Shown piece after piece: positions 9,001 to 16,755 of a DNA stretch of 63,772 nt. Under the pieces are notes generated by a model. The model worked only from the letters and a program-made list of their open reading frames with translations. It was not told the DNA's origin and searched no databases. The position numbers were made by a program, and so were the translations under genes. Each line of letters begins with the position of its first letter. The stretch's first letter is position 1. This DNA comes from CAZMSD01 sp964568855 (lineage in GTDB: Bacteria; CAIWAD01). The DNA lies in the NCBI GenBank assembly GCA_964568855.1, contig CAZMSD010000022.1, positions 1 to 63,772 on the forward strand. The letters are read 5' to 3'.

Positions 9001-9546
9001 CCAGAGGCGCAGCTCCTCGATGTCGCCGTGGAAAGGCATCCCCGGGTCCATCCCGCTGCGGAAATCGGCCCCGATGCGCAGGGGCCATTGAATGTCCGCG
9101 TTGCTCCCCGCGGCGTCATTTCCCACTTCCAGGCCGTCCAGCCAGAACCGGATGGCGGTCGCATCGCGGGTGACCGCAACGTGATGCCAGTTGTCATCGC
9201 GCAGATCGGTGTTGCTCAGGATCAGGTTCACTTCGCCGTTGTTCCAGTACAGGCGCAGACGGCCATAGGTGTAAACCTCCAGGTCGAAGTTGGGCGTGTG
9301 ATTGTAATTCCCGATCACAACACCTACACGACTGCCGTCGGGGTAGTCGGAAGCCACACGCAGCCAGGCTTCAATGGTCAACTCGTCGGACAATCCCAGG
9401 CTGCCGCTGGTGCCTACTTCCGCGTAGGCGTTCTCGAATTCCAGGCTGTGGCCGGGGAAATCGTCGGCGGCCTGGGCGGAACTGAGAACGAGCAGGACTG
9501 CCGTGAGTGTAACGCGCCCGGCGGAATGCAAAGTTCGGCGGACCAT
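6067..9546 (-). CDS. LamG/Big_5/FG-GAP multidomain secreted protein
   Basis: This 1159-residue protein starts at an ATG (9546) with AGGAGG upstream. Residues 1-27 are a signal peptide ending SSAQA, followed by the family signature ADDFPGH. LamG (laminin G-like jelly roll) spans about 28-220 (FHGDIEELRLW). An unnamed middle domain at about 245-385 has VLVSRLDLAPN, DSQYWIVNRFGD and GLEDFSQFLVSR. A Big_5 Ig-like domain covers 386-490. Seven FG-GAP/VCBS repeats at 500-845 carry Ca-binding loops such as WGDYDNDGDLDILLNG. Fn3-like modules run to the end, RKFYRVKAVVLE. LamG folds bind glycans or glycoproteins, and FG-GAP repeats form beta-propeller-like surfaces, so an adhesin or extracellular binding role is likely. 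It is 35 bp downstream of the truncated LamG gene at 9582-10040 and probably co-transcribed with it. Confidence 0.9.
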   Translation of the reverse strand: MVRRTLHSAGRVTLTAVLLVLSSAQAADDFPGHSLEFENAYAEVGTSGSLGLSDELTIEAWLRVASDYPDGSRVGVVIGNYNHTPNFDLEVYTYGRLRLYWNNGEVNLILSNTDLRDDNWHHVAVTRDATAIRFWLDGLEVGNDAAGSNADIQWPLRIGADFRSGMDPGMPFHGDIEELRLWNIARNPQQLRENMHLTLTGLEPGLLGYWQLNEGTGTTVNDNGPGGQHGFTYNDPPWIVSDAPLGGGISQTAIVTTTGAQDFATAGLALDYTSFSGTDTVLVSRLDLAPNILPGCDQDFDSQYWIVNRFGDATFTADVTLNPAEDITSEDELTPEQLLLSSRPSISAAVWCPALLAGTADASADRVTFPGLEDFSQFLVSRTSQLLLMTHEPPDDAVDVVPNTALSMIFSRPVAAGAGDISIRHLADSTLFDQIPALSSFIDDSLVVIDPAADFALSTAYFAEVDTNAFHDGSDNYFAGIGGSSAWNFTTQGQFTDMEAGLPDRSGGSVAWGDYDNDDDLDVLLLGTSLSGYHYSYIFNNQDGVYTDIGAGLLGLGGSSGSWGDFDGDDDLDLLLTGYRGSAVYSRIYRNDEGAFTDIEAGLYNVAHGKSDWGDYDNDGDLDILLNGADVAGSPFSAIYRNDAGVFAVIDVGLTAVYTGAGRWGDYDNDGDLDILLAGTTNSASHTRVYRNVEGVFTDIGAGLVGLSFSSVAWGDYDSDGDLDILLNGDDGIDQLALVYRNDAGTFVDITADLDGMREGTVAWGDYDNDGDLDILLTGRELSWNLKTRIYRNDNSSFTSIEHGLPDVYGSPAAWGDYDNDGDLDILLSGSTMYENFTRIYRNNNLISNTVPVTPADFLVIADDTSLTCSWTPATDAETPAAGLSYNLQISLLGVPIQIKPGMLDPVSGWRRIPAPGNVNQVQTWTLRNSILQSAAFPHEQRIVLAAVQAVDNAWAGSTPASDTLQLNEQVTWLQLQNNPLMVQSDLLSWELSHLEDVSGYELQVADEPDFTAPLSETWVNLDSLGYGRDLFAGIPLSELDDFALIQPDITHYWRIRPHYLDSWRLTLFSETPGEFILVSPPDPPQSLSIQVLDGVATLTWDPVPGNFVYYIVYSSPDALAPFPQGWQVAGAPTTETAWMDPEPAAVRKFYRVKAVVLE

Positions 9547-9581
9547 GGTTCCTCCTGATGGCTGACATGCAGTGCTGTGTA

Positions 9582-10040
9582 CTACGGTCCTGGGACCGCT
9601 TCTCTACTCCAGAGGCTCACCTCGTCCAGACAACCCTCGTACCACTGGGAGCTGCCGTCCGGATCCCACTCCCGACCGAAGGACCAGGGATCGTCCTGGC
9701 CCAGCGTCCATGAGGCGGCGATGTTGCCCGCGTATTCGCCGTCCACGTGCAGGCGCATCAGGTTGTCGTCGCGCGAGAGGGCGAAGTGGTGCCACTTGTT
9801 GTCGCACACGAAGAGCGGCGAGAGGATGCCGTCGTAGCCGTTGGTCTGCATGGGCGCCTTGAACCAGCCTATGAGGGTGAAGTCGTGATCGGGGCAGAGC
9901 GACGTGGAAGGCGAGGGATAAGTCGACACCCAGCTCGGCGGGAAGTAGAGGCAATGGCCCGGGTCGGAGTCGAAGGCTCTTGCTTCGACGGCGATCAGCA
10001 GGGACAGGAAAGCGACCGGGACCGTGAGACGCAGGTTCAT
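9582..10040 (-). CDS. Truncated secreted LamG protein
   Basis: This 152-residue protein has a clear signal peptide (MNLRLTVPVAFLSLLIAVEARA) and GGAGG 5 nt before its ATG. The single LamG domain includes FTLIGWFKAP, DNKWHHFALSRD, LHVDGEYAGNIAA and WYEGCLDEVSLWSREA. It then stops at once (AVPGP, TAG), without the middle, Big_5, FG-GAP or C-terminal Fn3 parts of its relatives. It most resembles the LamG of the 16756-18156 protein (WSFGQEWD versus WSFGREWD). It is the first gene after the operon-head element at 10156-10196. It may be a working single-domain lectin or a 3'-truncated paralogue; the abrupt stop near the end of the fold favours truncation. Confidence 0.75.
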   Translation of the reverse strand: MNLRLTVPVAFLSLLIAVEARAFDSDPGHCLYFPPSWVSTYPSPSTSLCPDHDFTLIGWFKAPMQTNGYDGILSPLFVCDNKWHHFALSRDDNLMRLHVDGEYAGNIAASWTLGQDDPWSFGREWDPDGSSQWYEGCLDEVSLWSREAVPGP

Positions 10041-10094
10041 GGAAACCTCCTCGATGTATCACGGAGCATGGGCGTCGAAGATCCGATGGTGTGA

Positions 10095-10117
10095 CGAATC
10101 GATTCGGTAATCGAATC
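10095..10117. repeat. Clustered CGAATC/GATTCG inverted repeats
   Basis: CGAATCGATTCG (10095-10106) is a perfect 12-bp palindrome, and CGAATC recurs at 10112-10117, giving a second inverted repeat with GATTCG around GTAAT. It lies 55 to 77 bp upstream of the LamG gene start (10040), between that start and the operon-head element. A related arrangement (CGAATC, GGGC, GATTC) occurs near 28433. It could be an operator. Confidence 0.5.
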
Positions 10118-10155
10118 AGGATTGGGCGATCCTGATGCCAACATGGAGAACCGTT

Positions 10156-10196
10156 CTTCGATTCACAAGTGAAATCGAAGCTGCGGCAAAGCTGTG
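10156..10196 (-). promoter_or_regulatory. Operon-head element, copy 2
   Basis: CTTCGAT (10156-10162) pairs with ATCGAAG (10174-10180); inside, TCAC pairs with GTGA around AA, leaving a single bulged A. Downstream on the plus strand are AAGCTG (10179-10184) and AAGCTGTG (10189-10196), direct repeats 10 bp apart. It is about 116 bp upstream of the ATG at 10040, heading the block 10040 to 5076. See copies at 4618, 16189, 25789 and 28471. Confidence 0.7.
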
Positions 10197-10234
10197 AGTC
10201 GTCGAACTGTGTTACACCTTGACTCCCGCCGCGC

Positions 10235-12163
10235 CTAGGGCTGATCGGAGGCCACTATCCGGAAGAACTTCCGCGTCTCCTCCGGCGGGGGAGTGTAGTA
10301 GTAGATCGGTTCCTCTACGGTTTCCAGCAGGGTGCCCGCATCCGGTTCGAAATAGCCTACATCGCTGGCGTGCACCCTGTACCAGACACCGTTCAGTTCC
10401 GGGTAGGAATTCCCCTCGTAGGACCCGGTGGTCACCTCGTCCCACTCCAGTCTGCAGGCCCCCGGCACCAGCCCGGAACTCAGGTTGGTCACCCTGTCCG
10501 GCGGCAGGTTGTCGACGGAGTAGCCGGAGTCGGGATCGGACTCGCTGAAGCCTTCCAGCCAGTGGAATACCACCTTGAACGTCGTGTAGTGGGGATCGAC
10601 GGCGGAAGAATCGATCAAGGTCGGCGCCGCCAGTCCGTATTGCGTGTACTGAAGAGCGGGGATCTGGGCCAGGAAGACCCAGACGTAGTCGTCGTCCCGC
10701 TGCCAGAAGACTTCCTCTCCGGGCGAGACCGGAAGCAGTTGACCCGGATCTGTGATCAGCCTGCCGCCTGCACCGCGCCCGAACAGCGGATCCAGCCGCC
10801 AGGCGGAGTAGCTGTGGTGGGGAGAGTAGTTCTCGTAGTCCATCTGGGCGGCGCTCCAGACAAGCTGCACCTGGCGCCCCTGGTCGTGGGGAATGTCCGT
10901 GACGGCGTCGATGCCGAGGAAGGTCTGGAAGTAGTAGTAGGCGCCCATCTCCACGTTGGTGCCGTCTTCATCCGGCCCGGAGGCGGGATCGCCGGCATCG
11001 ATGCAGGGGGAACCGATCTGGAGGAGGAAGTCCCCGCCCGCGGGATCGACGAAGAGCGGATCGCTGTCGAGGTTGCCCGCCAGCCAGTTGACGATCGCGT
11101 TGCCGTCTGCCTCGATTCCGGCTTCCCCACCCTGCACGTCCGAATAGGAAACCGTCAGTTCGCAGGGCGAGACGGAATCTCTGGCCCTGATCGCGTCGGC
11201 GAGCGTACTCCAGATGATGACGTTCTGCAGCATGAGGCCGGCACCGTCGGAAAGGTCGATTTCGGCCGAGAGAAACTCCGATTGGGTGTTCTCGCTGACG
11301 GTCAGGTTCACCGCCGTGACTTCACCGCCAGAGAGTCGCATGGCTCCGCCATAAGTAGCATCGTTGCCGTCTATCATGCAGTGCTCCAGCGTGCAATCGG
11401 CATAGTTGGTGTACAAGCCGCCACCCCAGGTGGCGGTGTTGTTCTGCATCCGCACCCTGATCAGCAGGGGATGGGAGAAGTTCAGATAACAGGCACCACC
11501 GTTGGAGACTCCATTGTCCGCGATCAGCAGGTCATGCAGCAGGGGGTTCGAATACTCGCAACGGATACCGCCGCCCCGGGAAGCCAGGTTGCCGCTGATC
11601 ACGCTGTGACTGAGTCTGAGATCGGAGGAATGCTCCAGGTAAAGCGGCCCGTCGATTCTGTCGCAATCGCTAGTCCGGCAGTAGCTCACCCGGCTGCTGT
11701 CCTGACCGTTGGTATCGCTGTCTACGAAGTTGATGCCTTCCCAGGTCAGCGTATCGGGAGCCAGGAAGCGTATGCTGTCCTCGGCGGTGCCCACCGCCTC
11801 CAGGCGACCAAACACATCCAGCTCGAATTCTCCCTGGACGCGCACTTCCACGCCCGGTTCGATCACCAGCTCCTCTCCCAGCGGTATCACCAGGTCGGCG
11901 TAGACATCGATCGGACTGTCAAGAGCGCTCCAGGTCCCGGTGGCTTCGCGAAAAAGATCGCCGAAGATGACGTTTACCACGGAATAACCCTCCGTTCCCG
12001 AGGCGCTCTCCAGCAGGTTCCCGTCAGCCAGGTTCTCCCGCTTTCTGATGCTCCGAATCTCACCGGTATCCCAAGCCAGACAGATACCGCTGGTGGAGGA
12101 AACGGTGTTGTCCAGGCAGAAGTCCACCAGTTTGTTGTGAGGATTGGATGTTTCTCCGCACAC
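10235..12163 (-). CDS. Right-handed beta-helix protein with Fn3-like tail, 5' end abnormal
   Basis: The frame has 642 residues from a GTG at 12163, with no visible ribosome binding site and no signal peptide. Upstream in frame there is only a TGA 12 codons away. From about residue 75 it matches the start of the 1-1833 protein (ATGTWSALDSP, VIEPGVEVRVQGEFE), then shows beta-helix coils (LSHSVISGNLASRGGG, LEHCMIDGNDATYGGAM), YSDVQGG and VEMGAYYYF. The tail is Fn3-like and ends ETRKFFRIVASDQP, echoing the C-terminal motif of the LamG/FG-GAP family. The first 70 residues (CGETSNPHNKLVDFCLDNT) look like misplaced beta-helix sequence, so a 5' deletion or rearrangement probably removed the export signal. 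Export is therefore doubtful as it stands. Confidence 0.7.
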   Translation of the reverse strand: MCGETSNPHNKLVDFCLDNTVSSTSGICLAWDTGEIRSIRKRENLADGNLLESASGTEGYSVVNVIFGDLFREATGTWSALDSPIDVYADLVIPLGEELVIEPGVEVRVQGEFELDVFGRLEAVGTAEDSIRFLAPDTLTWEGINFVDSDTNGQDSSRVSYCRTSDCDRIDGPLYLEHSSDLRLSHSVISGNLASRGGGIRCEYSNPLLHDLLIADNGVSNGGACYLNFSHPLLIRVRMQNNTATWGGGLYTNYADCTLEHCMIDGNDATYGGAMRLSGGEVTAVNLTVSENTQSEFLSAEIDLSDGAGLMLQNVIIWSTLADAIRARDSVSPCELTVSYSDVQGGEAGIEADGNAIVNWLAGNLDSDPLFVDPAGGDFLLQIGSPCIDAGDPASGPDEDGTNVEMGAYYYFQTFLGIDAVTDIPHDQGRQVQLVWSAAQMDYENYSPHHSYSAWRLDPLFGRGAGGRLITDPGQLLPVSPGEEVFWQRDDDYVWVFLAQIPALQYTQYGLAAPTLIDSSAVDPHYTTFKVVFHWLEGFSESDPDSGYSVDNLPPDRVTNLSSGLVPGACRLEWDEVTTGSYEGNSYPELNGVWYRVHASDVGYFEPDAGTLLETVEEPIYYYTPPPEETRKFFRIVASDQP

Positions 12164-12224
12164 TTTGAAGGAGATCTGGGATAAGCATCCTCAGAGTGTT
12201 GAATTTTGAACAATTGCTCCTGAC

Positions 12225-12243
12225 CTCAAGGACGGACCTTGAG
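12225..12243 (-). other. Hairpin between two surface-protein genes
   Basis: CTCAAGG (12225-12231) and CCTTGAG (12237-12243) are perfect complements around a 5-nt loop, in the 107-bp gap between the stop at 12271 and the next gene. No T tract follows on the minus strand, so it is not a standard intrinsic terminator; it may stabilise the upstream message or be a rho-dependent or processing site. Confidence 0.4.
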
Positions 12244-12270
12244 TGTTCGTCGATCAGATTCGTCCCCGCC

Positions 12271-15200
12271 CTACTCCACGACCACCTCCGTCACCCGGTA
12301 GAACTTCTTCGTGTCACTCATCACCGCGCCCGGATCAGTCCACGTGGTGTCGGCCAGGGCTTGGACTTCCACGTTCCATCCGCCGGGGAACAGGGCGTAG
12401 GGATCTGTCGTGGAGTACACGTTGTAGGACGGTTCTCCGCCCGCCACCGGCGGCCAGTCAAGTATCACGTCCTCGCCGGAGAGCGTGATACTCAGCACGG
12501 GGGGACTTGGCGGCTGCAGGTAAAGAAACTCGCCGGGTGTTTCGCTGAACAGCACCGGGTAGGGACCTTCGTATTCCGGCCGGAGGCGCCAGTAGTACTG
12601 TGTCCCGTACTGCAGCAATTCCCAGCCGGCCAGCTCATCGAGTCTCACTGAAAGCCAGACCCGGTCGCGACCGTCACCCTCGCGTCCCAGCGACGGAATA
12701 GAATCATCCAGTACGACGAATCCGAATTCCGAGTCCGTCGCCGCCTGCACCTGGTAGAACGCAGCGTGCTCCCAGTCCCGCGCCTCCCAGGACAGGTGAT
12801 CGTACGACATCATCTCGGGCGGATTGTCCAGCGCCAGGTATTCCACGGGCGCCAGCAACGTGTCCGCCGTGGCGAAGGGGGAGCCGGCGAAGCTGTGATC
12901 CACGGCCTGCACTCCCCAGTGGAATTGTGCCCATTCCTGGACGTAGACCCAGCCGCGGATGCGCAGGTAGGCTTCGGTGCCGCCGTCGTAGTAGTTGCGA
13001 GACCCGTTGCCCCGCGCGGGTATCCAGCGCCGGCCGCTCTGCAGGTCCGCCATGGGCGACACGAGGTAGGTTCCCTCCGGCTGGAGACGGGCAAAGAGGT
13101 TGTAGGACAGGCCCGCCTCGGGCGTCTCGTCGTCCAGGACCGGATCCCAGTAAAAGCTCACGGCCTGCTGCCCGGCGAACAGGAACGGATCCGAGGGCGA
13201 AGCCGGTATGGTGTTGGCAACGGGAACCTGGTTCAGGTACACCCGGCTGACCGGACCGATGTCGGAATAGCCCGACAGCAGGATATCCAGGTCGCCGTCG
13301 TCGTCGCAGTCCCCGAAGGCGTGGGAGCTGTAGAACAGATCGGGTATTCCCGCGTCGGCCTCGCTGAAGGTACCGCTCTCGTTGCGATAGCAGCGCGTGA
13401 TCGTGCCCGGCAAGTGGACGCCTGAAAACAGGACGTCCAGGTCGCCGTCGTTGTCTACGTCGCCCCAGGAGACGGCGCCTCCGTAGGCACCCGGCAGGTC
13501 GGCGGCTAGCTCGAAGGTGAAATCCCACCAATCGTGGCGATACACGCGCGTGACAGTTCCCGAGGGAGTATAACCAGCCAGCAGCACGTCCAGGTCACCG
13601 TCGCTATCGAAGTCGCCCCACTCCACGTCGCAGTCGTCCACGCCCGGCAGCCCGAAGTCCCAGAACCAGAAACCGCACTGGCCGTCACTGATGTACACGC
13701 GGCTGATTCTACCGAGCACCGGGGAGTAGCCCGCCACCAGGATGTCCAGAAAACCGCCGCCGTCGAAATCGCCCCACTCCGCGTCACCGAGCATCACCCC
13801 GGGCAGCTCCGGATCCACGTCCGTGTAGTCAGCAGGGTCGAAGGTTCCTCCCTCATTTCGATAGATCCTGAAGAGCATGTTCCAGCCGTCGTAGCCGGTT
13901 ATGAGCATGTCCAGGTCCCCGTCGCGTTCGCAGTCTCCCCAGTCGCAGGATCCCTGTGATACGCCCGGCAGACCCGCCGCCTGTTCCGAGAAGGATCCGC
14001 CGTCGTTGCGGTACAGCAGGGTATGTCTCAGATCCTCGCCGTCGGAACCGGTGAGCACTACATCCAGGTCCCCGTCGTTGTCGAAGTCCCCCCACTCGCC
14101 CGAACCGTACTGCAGATCCACGAATCCCGGATCGTACTCCACGAAGAATCCGTCATCATTCCGGTAGATGCGACTGAGCGGACCCGTCGCGGAAGATCCC
14201 GTGAGCAGGACGTCCAGGTCGCCGTCCCCGTCGTAGTCTCCCCAGGCCGTCGAGCCGTAACCCGTGCCGGGCAGGCCGACCTCACTGTCGCTGAACCAGG
14301 GAATCGTGTGGAAATCCCAGCCCTCGGGGTCGCTCATTCCCGGGAAGTAGCTGGGGCCGCCGTTGTTGAAGGCATCGGCGTCGATCTGCACGTAATACCC
14401 GGTTCCGGGCATGAATTGCATGGAATGATAAACGGTCACCACCGAGTCCGCGATGGAGGCTTCGGTCGCCGCGATCTCTTCAAAGAGTGATCCGTCGGTC
14501 ACGTGCCGGATCCACAGGCTTCCCGGTCCGGCCGCCACCGGGCGATTGAAGGCGATCCTCAGCGAGTCGTTCAGTTCTACCGCAACGGTATCATCAGCGG
14601 GTGATACATCGAGGATCAGGAACTCCTCGATCTGGAAGTTCCAGTCCTCGGGGTCGGAAAAGCCCGAGAAGTACTGATCCTGGTCGTCTTGGAAGGCGTC
14701 CCCCTCGACTTCCACGTAATACTGCGTTCCCAGGATGAAGGGCGCTGCCGGATCGATGGTGATCAGCGAGTCCGCGATCTCCAACTCGGTGGCGCTGAAC
14801 TCCGCGAAGAGAGAATCGTCCTCGGCGTGACGGATGCGCAGGCCGCCCGCCCCGGCTGTCATGGGCCGGTCGAATGTGATGCGCAGCGTTGCGTTTTCGT
14901 CCACCCCGCTGCCGTCGTCGCCGGGAGACAGGGAGAGCACGACTGGCAGGTTCACGCGACTGATCATCCACTGGCTGAAGGATTCCAGACCGCTGAATCC
15001 GGCCTGGTCCAGGAGGGAATCCGCCGTAAATGCCGTCGTGACACCGGACCAGGCGCCGATGGAGTTCGTCGCGCGTTGCGAAAGCACCAACCTGGCCGGA
15101 TCCAGGACGTCCTGTTCCAGGATGTCCTCCGTCGTCAACAGGTAGGCATCGGTCAGGAAAACGCCGCTGCCGAATCGCTGCAGCACCCAGTACTGGGCAT

Positions 15201-16089
15201 CGAAGTCCTCCTCCAGCCCGGGCGGAAGGTTGGGAGCCAGTTCCAGGCGTGATACCACCACCGTATCCAGGCCGGTGAAGGCGCTGTAATCGAGGGTCAG
15301 CCCGGCGGCGGTGAACTCGTACATACCGGTCCCGTCGACAAGATGCGTGAAGCTGAAACCGCTGCCCACGGGCGCCGGAGACACCGCCCAGCCCGCGCCG
15401 ATCAGCGTTCCCAGGTTGCCGCCCGTGTAGTCGGTGGCCGTGGAACCCGCTCCCTCGTTGAACTGCCAGTAGGCCGCCAGGCCGGGTTCGTCCCCGTTAA
15501 GAGTCAGGTGCGCGCACTCGCGGATCTGCTGCGTGGTCCGCGCCGTGTTCCACAGCCTCAGTTCCTCGATCTGTCCCTGGTAGGATTCGCCGCCGTAGGC
15601 CTCGGTCCCGAAGATGCCCACTTCGAGATCGTGCTCGTTGGAAAGATCTCCGGAGTGCGTTCCCACCGGATAGACTTGACCGTCCACGTAGAGGCGGATT
15701 TCGTCGGCACCGTCCCGCACCGCGGCCAGGTGATGCCAAAGGCTGTCGCCCTGAATCGGAGGCCCGGCCCCGGCGAGATAGTAGCCCGCGGTAGAATTCA
15801 GTTCGAGGAAGAGCTGGTCGCTGCCGTAGGCGCCCAGGCCCAGGGAGTACCAGTGCTCCATGGCGCCGCGCTTGCCGGCGATGCGCTTCCACTGCGATCC
15901 TGGAGTGTTAGTGTTCCGGATCCAGGCCTCGATGGTGAAGGGTCCGTAGCCGAAGTCGAGGTCCGGGGCGTAAGGCACGGTCATCTTGTCATAGACCTGG
16001 TCGAAATCCAGGCAGTGGCCGGGGAAATCGTCGGCGGCGCGGGCAGCCAGCGCAATCGCCGCGGCAAGCAGCAGGCGTACTGGGTACAT
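12271..16089 (-). CDS. LamG/double Big_5/FG-GAP multidomain secreted protein
   Basis: The protein has about 1272 residues. I chose the ATG at 16089 (MYPVRLLLAAAIALAARA, with GGAGGA upstream) over the longer open frame to 16197. Order: signal peptide; ADDFPGH signature; LamG (FTIEAWIRN, YQGQIEELRLWN); unnamed middle domain (VVVSRLELAPN, DAQYWVLQRFG, GLESFSQWMISR); two Big_5 Ig-like domains (SPGDDGSGVDENATLRITF, SPADDTVAVELNDSLRIAF); seven FG-GAP repeats, two of them degraded (WGDCERDGDLDMLITG, WGDFDGGGFLDILVAG); and Fn3-like modules ending DTKKFYRVTEVVVE. LamG and the C-terminal modules are close to those of the 21475-25667 protein (DKMTVPYAPDLDFG versus DKMSMPDAPGLNFG). It heads a block after the operon-head element at 16189-16230. 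A secreted or cell-surface binding role is inferred. Confidence 0.9.
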   Translation of the reverse strand: MYPVRLLLAAAIALAARAADDFPGHCLDFDQVYDKMTVPYAPDLDFGYGPFTIEAWIRNTNTPGSQWKRIAGKRGAMEHWYSLGLGAYGSDQLFLELNSTAGYYLAGAGPPIQGDSLWHHLAAVRDGADEIRLYVDGQVYPVGTHSGDLSNEHDLEVGIFGTEAYGGESYQGQIEELRLWNTARTTQQIRECAHLTLNGDEPGLAAYWQFNEGAGSTATDYTGGNLGTLIGAGWAVSPAPVGSGFSFTHLVDGTGMYEFTAAGLTLDYSAFTGLDTVVVSRLELAPNLPPGLEEDFDAQYWVLQRFGSGVFLTDAYLLTTEDILEQDVLDPARLVLSQRATNSIGAWSGVTTAFTADSLLDQAGFSGLESFSQWMISRVNLPVVLSLSPGDDGSGVDENATLRITFDRPMTAGAGGLRIRHAEDDSLFAEFSATELEIADSLITIDPAAPFILGTQYYVEVEGDAFQDDQDQYFSGFSDPEDWNFQIEEFLILDVSPADDTVAVELNDSLRIAFNRPVAAGPGSLWIRHVTDGSLFEEIAATEASIADSVVTVYHSMQFMPGTGYYVQIDADAFNNGGPSYFPGMSDPEGWDFHTIPWFSDSEVGLPGTGYGSTAWGDYDGDGDLDVLLTGSSATGPLSRIYRNDDGFFVEYDPGFVDLQYGSGEWGDFDNDGDLDVVLTGSDGEDLRHTLLYRNDGGSFSEQAAGLPGVSQGSCDWGDCERDGDLDMLITGYDGWNMLFRIYRNEGGTFDPADYTDVDPELPGVMLGDAEWGDFDGGGFLDILVAGYSPVLGRISRVYISDGQCGFWFWDFGLPGVDDCDVEWGDFDSDGDLDVLLAGYTPSGTVTRVYRHDWWDFTFELAADLPGAYGGAVSWGDVDNDGDLDVLFSGVHLPGTITRCYRNESGTFSEADAGIPDLFYSSHAFGDCDDDGDLDILLSGYSDIGPVSRVYLNQVPVANTIPASPSDPFLFAGQQAVSFYWDPVLDDETPEAGLSYNLFARLQPEGTYLVSPMADLQSGRRWIPARGNGSRNYYDGGTEAYLRIRGWVYVQEWAQFHWGVQAVDHSFAGSPFATADTLLAPVEYLALDNPPEMMSYDHLSWEARDWEHAAFYQVQAATDSEFGFVVLDDSIPSLGREGDGRDRVWLSVRLDELAGWELLQYGTQYYWRLRPEYEGPYPVLFSETPGEFLYLQPPSPPVLSITLSGEDVILDWPPVAGGEPSYNVYSTTDPYALFPGGWNVEVQALADTTWTDPGAVMSDTKKFYRVTEVVVE

Positions 16090-16188
16090 GGTTCCTCCCG
16101 AAGGAAAGATGCTTGGAACGGCTGTGTTACACGCTGTCGATACTGTACCGGGCGATCCCGCATCGTGTTCAGTTAGTGAAATGTGGAA

Positions 16189-16230
16189 CCGAATCACAAG
16201 GGAATTCGGGAAGCATGAAACAAAGCTGTG
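16189..16230 (-). promoter_or_regulatory. Operon-head element, copy 3
   Basis: CCGAAT (16189-16194) pairs with ATTCGG (16204-16209) around CACAAGGGA, and AAGCTGTG follows at 16223-16230. The arms differ from copy 2 (CCGAAT/ATTCGG instead of TTCGAT/ATCGAA), but pairing is kept, which suggests selection on the dyad. It lies about 100 bp upstream of the ATG at 16089. Confidence 0.7.
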
Positions 16231-16438
16231 CGTGGTATGGGCACCGAACCGACAGCAATTCCTGCTATGGCCACCAGGACCACGTGGATCCGGAAGCAGC
16301 GGCCCTGATTGTCCGGCCGAAAGTGAAGGGCGGATCGAGCCTGGCAGGAGGTTGTCTTTAATCTGGCTAGATGTTCCGCTTCAGGCGAAGACGCACAGCG
16401 GCTTCGCCCAAGCAACTGATCGACAGCAATGCTGTCGA
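16231..16438. other. Intergenic stretch upstream of the 16089 gene
   Basis: Together with 16090-16230 this makes a roughly 350-bp gap between genes. It contains the operon-head element copy, the two hairpins at 16384-16445 and no recognisable coding sequence. Confidence 0.6.
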
Positions 16439-16445
16439 TCAGTTG
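16384..16445. repeat. Two adjacent hairpins at the end of a surface-protein block
   Basis: CAACTGATCGACAGC (16413-16427) and its exact reverse complement (16431-16445) flank AAT, a 15-bp perfect stem overlapping the stop codon of the remnant gene at 16439. Next to it GGCGAAG (16384-16390) pairs with CTTCGCC (16402-16408). On the minus strand this comes right after the last coding sequence of the block running from 25667, so it may be its transcript end. No T tract follows. Confidence 0.7.
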
Positions 16446-16687
16446 CCCACCACCACCGCCGTCACGCGACAGAACACCCGCCCAGCCGCCGGTTCGGGAT
16501 CCGTCCTGGTCGTCTTGATGGTGGGTGGGCTTTCCGCCTGCCAGCCATTCGGGAAGGGCGCCAGGCCGTCCGGGCCTGAGTAGACGATGTAATACACGAA
16601 GTCGCCGGGCACGGCCTGCCAACTCAGTGAGACCTCATCGTCGACCATCGTAATCTGCAGCTCCTGCGGCGGCGCGGTATGTGGTAC
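16439..16687 (-). pseudogene. C-terminal Fn3 remnant of a surface-protein paralogue
   Basis: About 83 residues match only the last domain of the family: PPQELQITMVDDEVSLSWQ, FVYYIVYSGPDGLAPFP, then DPEPAAGRVFCRVTAVVVGN. It corresponds to the end of the 18160-21336 protein (VVTLNWDPVPGDFVYYIVYS). The open frame extends upstream to 16825 only by overlapping the 3' end of the next gene, and it has no start site or signal. It is therefore a fragment left by deletion or recombination between paralogues. The final residues GN replace the usual VE, and the stop lies inside a 15-bp inverted repeat. Confidence 0.75.
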
Positions 16688-16755
16688 AAGTAAATGGCCG
16701 CGATTATTGGCATACCCCTTTTCCCACTTCTTGAAAGTGAGTTGGCAGGATATCC

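Noticed and set aside
10370..12184. Long plus-strand ORFs (also 28890-30707, 45010-46914, 17389-19137)
   Set aside because: They are exactly antisense to well-supported genes and have low-complexity translations typical of GC-rich shadow frames.
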